Source: Gammaproteobacteria bacterium
Lineage (GTDB): Bacteria; Pseudomonadota; Gammaproteobacteria; Pseudomonadales; DSM-25080
Length of the DNA stretch: 7,934 bases
NCBI GenBank assembly: GCA_013372965.1
Contig: JABXIR010000027.1
Span: 1-7,934 of the forward strand
Direction of reading: 5' to 3'
Part shown: positions 5,412 to 7,934 of the stretch, piece after piece
How positions within the stretch are numbered: position 1 is the first letter of the stretch
How the letters are laid out: every line of letters begins with the position of its first letter
The notes under the pieces: generated by a model
The model's database searches: none
The model's input: only the letters and a program-made list of their open reading frames with translations
What the model was told of the DNA's origin: nothing
Program-made: the position numbers and the translations under genes

Positions 5412-5428
5412 GCTACGGCTTAACTTTT
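5408..5428 (+). terminator. UACG-tetraloop hairpin at the S10/spc operon boundary (weak or partial terminator, or processing site)
   Basis: A perfect 6-bp stem TTAAGC (5408-5413) with GCTTAA (5418-5423) closes on a TACG loop. C(UACG)G belongs to the extra-stable UNCG tetraloop class. It is followed by CTTTT (5424-5428). The stem has only two G-C pairs and the T-run is only four long, so complete termination is unlikely. Partial attenuation, a 3'-end stabiliser or an RNase-processing site are all possible. The structure includes the rpsQ stop codon, so translating ribosomes would keep it unfolded. Confidence 0.45.
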
Positions 5429-5459
5429 AGCAGCGTTTGAAAATTTTCGGAGTGCGATC
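5412..5459 (+). other. Compressed S10-spc inter-operon gap without recognisable promoter
   Basis: Only 48 bp separate rpsQ from rplN. Beyond the hairpin, the gap holds a 10-bp palindrome GAAAATTTTC (5439-5448) and the rplN ribosome-binding site GGAG (5449-5452). I find no -35/-10 pair. In E. coli this gap is longer and carries the spc promoter, so the spc genes here are probably transcribed from the S10 promoter, or from a promoter inside rpsQ that I cannot recognise. Confidence 0.6.
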
Positions 5460-5828
5460 ATGATTCAGACTCAAACTTATCTAGACGTCGCAGATAATAG
5501 CGGTGCTCGCCGCGTTATGTGCATTAAGGTGTTGGGCGGTTCTCATCGTCGTTACGCCGCTGTGGGTGATGTAATCAAAGTGACCGTTAAGGAAGCTATC
5601 CCACGTGGTAAGGTCAAAAAAGGCCAGGTGATGAAGGCTGTTGTTGTACGTACCAAGAAAGGTGTTCGTCGTCCAGACGGTTCACTGATCAAGTTTGACG
5701 ACAACGCAGCAGTTCTGCTCAACGCGAATGAGGCGCCGGTGGGCACCCGTATATTCGGTCCGGTGACTCGTGAACTTCGCTCTGAGAAGTTCATGAAGAT
5801 TGTCTCTCTAGCGCCTGAAGTGCTGTAG
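5460..5828 (+). CDS. rplN: 50S ribosomal protein L14
   Basis: The 122-residue product is one residue shorter than E. coli L14. It begins MIQTQTYLDVADNSGARRVM; DNSGAR is at 12-17. L14 is a five-stranded beta-barrel protein that binds 23S rRNA and contributes with L19 to intersubunit bridges with 16S rRNA. It is also the target of the RsfS silencing factor in other bacteria. Further family landmarks are KEAIPRGKVKKGQ (44-56), VVVRTKKGVRRPDGS (61-75) and GTRIFGPVTRELR (95-107). It is the first gene of the spc operon. ATG follows GGAG at 7 nt. Its stop is TAG, the only TAG among the complete genes of the window. rplX starts 23 bp further on. Confidence 0.99.
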   Translation: MIQTQTYLDVADNSGARRVMCIKVLGGSHRRYAAVGDVIKVTVKEAIPRGKVKKGQVMKAVVVRTKKGVRRPDGSLIKFDDNAAVLLNANEAPVGTRIFGPVTRELRSEKFMKIVSLAPEVL

Positions 5829-5851
5829 GGCCTGGGAGTAAGGAAAGAGCA

Positions 5852-6160
5852 ATGGCAAAAATTAAACGTGACGATGAAGTAATCGTTATCGCGGGTAAAG
5901 ACAAAGGCAAGCGTGGGCGTATCGCTCAGGTTCGCACCGATAACCGCGTTATCATTACCGGCATCAACATGGTGAAAAAACACCAAAAGCCAAACCCGCA
6001 AGCGGGTGTAGCTGGTGGGATCATCGAGAAGGAAGCGCCTATTCAAATTTCGAATATCGCGATCTTCAATCCATCAACCAACAAAGCGGACCGTATCGGT
6101 TTCCGTTTTGAAGACGGCAAGAAGGTACGTTTCTTCAAGTCGACTGGTGAAGCGATTTAA
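5852..6160 (+). CDS. rplX: 50S ribosomal protein L24
   Basis: The 102-residue product (E. coli 104) has the N-terminal KOW motif DDEVIVIAGKDKGKRGRI (residues 7-24). L24 is one of the two assembly-initiator proteins of the 50S, binding near the 5' end of 23S rRNA, and lies close to the tunnel exit. The segment NMVKKHQKPNPQAGVAGGII (39-58) and the end FRFEDGKKVRFFKSTGE (84-100) are typical of the family. The start ATG is preceded by AAGGAAAG (5840-5847), with AGGA 7 nt from the start. A 164-residue open frame on the opposite strand across rplN and rplX shows no recognisable features and is a coding shadow. The stop TAA overlaps the ribosome-binding site of rplE. Confidence 0.99.
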   Translation: MAKIKRDDEVIVIAGKDKGKRGRIAQVRTDNRVIITGINMVKKHQKPNPQAGVAGGIIEKEAPIQISNIAIFNPSTNKADRIGFRFEDGKKVRFFKSTGEAI

Positions 6161-6171
6161 GGGGCCCGACG

Positions 6172-6711
6172 ATGACTCACATGAAGAAGGTTTATGAAAC
6201 CGAAGTTGTTCCAGCACTTGTTAAAGAGCTGGGTATCGAGAACCCTATGCGCCTTCCACGCATCACTAAGATCACCATTAACATGGGTCTTGGCGAAGCG
6301 CTTGGCGACAAGAAGATCCTTGAGAACGCGATGGCTGATCTTGAGTTGATTGCTGGTCAGAAGCCAGTTTCAACTAAAGCTCGTAAGTCAATTGCAGGCT
6401 TCAAGGTTCGTGAAGGTTGGCCGATCGGTTGTAAAGTAACGCTTCGCGGCGAACGTATGTATGAATTCCTACAGCGTTTGATCGAGATTGCGATCCCACG
6501 TATTCGTGACTTCCGTGGCGTTAGCCCGAAGCAGTTTGACGGACGTGGTAATTTCGCAATGGGCGTAACTGAGCAGATTATCTTCCCGGAAATCGATTAC
6601 GATAAAATCGACAAAATCCGTGGTTTAGATATCGCTATTACGACCACTGCGCAAACCGATGATGAAGGTCGCGCTTTGTTGCGTGCTTTCAACTTCCCGT
6701 TGAAAGGCTAA
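6172..6711 (+). CDS. rplE: 50S ribosomal protein L5
   Basis: The 179-residue product has exactly the length of E. coli L5. L5 binds 5S rRNA with L18 and L25 in the central protuberance and contacts P-site tRNA and S13. Motifs are TKARKSIAGFKVREG (68-82, including the tRNA-facing loop), LRGERM (91-96), RIRDFRG (110-116) and GRGNFAMGVTEQIIFPEID (124-142). Two nearby ATGs exist. The first (6172) lies 7 nt after AAGGGG (6159-6164) and gives the family length; the second (6181) would be 16 nt away, so the first was chosen. In E. coli the start of this gene is where S8 represses the spc operon. A small hairpin lies at the matching place here, listed separately. Confidence 0.99.
   Translation: MTHMKKVYETEVVPALVKELGIENPMRLPRITKITINMGLGEALGDKKILENAMADLELIAGQKPVSTKARKSIAGFKVREGWPIGCKVTLRGERMYEFLQRLIEIAIPRIRDFRGVSPKQFDGRGNFAMGVTEQIIFPEIDYDKIDKIRGLDIAITTTAQTDDEGRALLRAFNFPLKG
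6189..6201 (+). promoter_or_regulatory. Small hairpin in codons 6-10 of rplE (speculative S8 operator region)
   Basis: GGTTT (6189-6193) pairs perfectly with AAACC (6197-6201) around a 3-nt ATG loop. In E. coli the S8 repressor site on spc mRNA includes the rplE start and its first codons, and a hairpin there forms from the same codon positions. The stem sequence here differs, and I cannot show the internal-loop features that S8 recognises, so this is only a positional analogy. A short chance hairpin is equally possible. Confidence 0.2.
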
Positions 6712-6724
6712 AGGAGAATCCGAC

Positions 6725-7030
6725 ATGGCAAAGAAATCCATGATCGCTCGCGAAGCTAAGCGCACAAAGATGGTTGCTAAGTACGCTGCAAAGCGTACTG
6801 AGCTCAAAGCTATCTTAGCAGACGCGAACGCAAGCGATGACGCAAAATGGGATGCACAGCTTAAGCTTCAGCAGTTACCTCGTGACGCGAGCCCAGTACG
6901 TCAGCAACGCCGCTGCCGTATTACGGGTCGTCCACACGCGGTATACCGCAAGTTTGGCTTGTGTCGTAATAAACTTCGCGAAGCAGCTATGAACGGCGAT
7001 GTGCCGGGCCTAGTGAAAGCGAGCTGGTAA
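6725..7030 (+). CDS. rpsN: 30S ribosomal protein S14, zinc-free (C-) long form
   Basis: The 101-residue product has the length of E. coli S14 and starts MAKKSMIAREAKRTKMVAKY. S14 lies in the 30S head next to S3, S10 and S19, all encoded in this window. The C-terminal signature RCRITGRPHAVYRKFGL is at 63-79 and the protein ends GDVPGLVKASW. It has two cysteines (64 and 80) but not the two CxxC pairs of the zinc-binding short form, so it is the zinc-independent type. The middle insertion (about 30-58) typical of the long form is present. ATG follows AAGGAGA (6711-6717) at 7 nt; that motif includes the last base of the rplE stop codon. Spacing to rplE is 13 bp. Confidence 0.99.
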   Translation: MAKKSMIAREAKRTKMVAKYAAKRTELKAILADANASDDAKWDAQLKLQQLPRDASPVRQQRRCRITGRPHAVYRKFGLCRNKLREAAMNGDVPGLVKASW

Positions 7031-7048
7031 GCTACAGAGGTTTTAATT

Positions 7049-7441
7049 ATGAGTATGCAAGATCCTTTGGCAGATATGCTTACCCGCATCCGTAACGGCC
7101 AACAAGCCGGCAAGTTTGATATAACTATGCCGTCTTCAAAGCTTAAAATTGCGGTAGCTAACGTGCTTAAAGAAGAAGGTTTCGTAGGTAATTTCTCAGT
7201 TTCTGAGGGCGCGAAGCCAGAATTAACAATTGAACTTCGTTACTTCGAAGGTAAGCCAGTAATCGAAATGATTAAGCGTGAGAGCCGTCCAGGCCTTCGC
7301 ACTTATAAAGCGACTGGTGAACTACCGAAGGTTAACGCTGGTTTAGGTGTCGCCATCATTTCGACCTCTAAAGGCGTAATGACTGATCGTGCAGCTCGTG
7401 CTGCAGGTATCGGTGGCGAAGTCCTTTGCACAGTATTCTAA
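7049..7441 (+). CDS. rpsH: 30S ribosomal protein S8
   Basis: The 130-residue product equals E. coli S8 in length and starts MSMQDPLADMLTRIRNGQ. S8 binds helix 21 of 16S rRNA and organises the central domain of the 30S. In E. coli it also represses translation of the spc operon by binding the rplE start region. The N-terminal alpha/beta domain has MPSSKLKIAVANVLKEEGF (27-45). The C-terminal rRNA-binding domain has RESRPGLRTY (77-86), ELPKVNAGLGVAI (91-103) and the signature STSKGVMTDRAAR (105-117). The first ATG is preferred to the one two codons later because MSMQDP is the conserved N-terminus and AGAGGT (7036-7041) is 7 nt away. It lies 18 bp after rpsN and 12 bp before rplF. Confidence 0.99.
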   Translation: MSMQDPLADMLTRIRNGQQAGKFDITMPSSKLKIAVANVLKEEGFVGNFSVSEGAKPELTIELRYFEGKPVIEMIKRESRPGLRTYKATGELPKVNAGLGVAIISTSKGVMTDRAARAAGIGGEVLCTVF

Positions 7442-7453
7442 GGGAGTATTAGT

Positions 7454-7934
7454 ATGTCACGTATCGCTAATAGTCCTGTTGCTGTACCGGGTGGCGTAAC
7501 CGTCACTCTAGGCAGCGGGGAAATTACTGTAAAAGGTACTAACGGAACTTTATCAATGCCTGTAAGCGATAAGGTAGAAGTTAAGCAGGAAGAAAACCAG
7601 CTTACTTTTGCTGCGAAGGGCGCTGCTAAAGCAAACGTTGCAATGGCTGGCACAACTCGTGCTTTGGTTAACAACATGGTTACCGGCGTAAGCCAGGGTT
7701 TCGAAAAGAAACTTCAGCTTGTTGGTGTTGGTTACCGTACCAAAGTATCTGGGAAAACCTTGAACCTGACTCTAGGTTTCTCACATCCGGTTGACTATGA
7801 GCTTCCGGAAGGCGTAACAGCCGAAACTCCGAGCCAAACTGACATCGTGTTGAAAAGCGCGGATAAACAGTTACTCGGTCAAGTAGCGGCGGAGATCCGC
7901 GCATTCCGTCCACCAGAGCCTTATAAAGGTAAAG
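7454..7934 (+). CDS. rplF: 50S ribosomal protein L6 (3' partial, first 160 codons)
   Basis: The frame is open from ATG 7454 to the window edge and gives 160 residues, with about 17 missing judging from the 177 residues of E. coli L6. It starts MSRIANSPVAVPGGVTVTLG. L6 has two tandem domains from an ancient duplication and lies near the sarcin-ricin loop and the factor-binding site. Landmarks are KLQLVGVGYR (86-95), LGFSHPVDYELPEG (107-120) and RPPEPYKGK (152-160), the beginning of the C-terminal L6 signature, cut by the window end. AAGGGAGT at 7440-7447, which includes two bases of the rpsH stop, is the ribosome-binding site. rplR, rpsE and the rest of spc would be expected next; they are not in view. 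No frameshift or internal stop is seen. Confidence 0.98.
   Translation, partial: MSRIANSPVAVPGGVTVTLGSGEITVKGTNGTLSMPVSDKVEVKQEENQLTFAAKGAAKANVAMAGTTRALVNNMVTGVSQGFEKKLQLVGVGYRTKVSGKTLNLTLGFSHPVDYELPEGVTAETPSQTDIVLKSADKQLLGQVAAEIRAFRPPEPYKGK

Noticed and set aside
5552..6046. 164-residue open frame on the minus strand across rplN and rplX
   Set aside because: It lies opposite two certain ribosomal-protein genes, has no family resemblance and no ribosome-binding site that I can argue for, so it is a shadow of coding bias.
1..7934. Hidden accessory system, mobile element, CRISPR array or tRNA
   Set aside because: The window is filled by contiguous core ribosomal-protein genes in canonical order with uniform codon use; the gaps are too short and show no repeats, integrase, att site or cloverleaf.

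Overview
This window is a stretch of a core ribosomal-protein locus from a gammaproteobacterium. It runs from the 3' end of tuf, through the complete S10 operon, into the first part of the spc operon, ending inside rplF. Several features point to a non-enteric gammaproteobacterium of the Pseudomonadales / Cellvibrionales / Oceanospirillales kind: gene order, protein lengths close to those of E. coli, an EF-Tu ending in KIIE, an S10 starting MQSQRIRIRLKAFDHRLID, a GTG-initiated rpsS, and a moderate-GC genome with strong CGT/CGC and GGT codon preference. The genus cannot be fixed by eye.

Layout: 1-81 is the tail of EF-Tu (end of the str operon), closed by a textbook intrinsic terminator (101-130). 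Next come a consensus sigma70 promoter (TTGACA, 17 bp, TAGAAT; 227-255) with a GC-rich discriminator and a leader of about 107 nt holding two hairpins, the position where L4 autoregulates this operon in E. coli. The S10 operon follows in canonical order: rpsJ, rplC, rplD, rplW, rplB, rpsS, rplV, rpsC, rplP, rpmC, rpsQ (370-5411). The spc operon follows after only 48 bp: rplN, rplX, rplE, rpsN, rpsH and the first 160 codons of rplF (5460 to the window end). All genes are on the + strand. Apart from the 108-bp rpsJ-rplC spacer and the 48-bp rpsQ-rplN spacer, genes are separated by 24 bp or less or overlap by 1-4 bp, so translational coupling is likely.

The products assemble into both subunits: S10, S19, S3 and S14 in the 30S head; S17 and S8 in the 30S body and platform; L3, L4, L2 and L22 around the peptidyl-transferase centre and exit tunnel; L23 and L29 at the tunnel exit; L16, L5, L14, L24 and L6 elsewhere on the 50S. 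All genes look intact, with the family's functional residues present. I see no mobile element, CRISPR, tRNA or accessory gene, and no undescribed protein system.

The unexplained signal lies in the RNA between genes. The rpsJ-rplC spacer can form two mutually exclusive structures, as in an attenuator or riboswitch. A hairpin with a UACG tetraloop overlaps the rpsQ stop codon exactly at the S10/spc boundary. The S10 leader carries an attenuator-like hairpin.
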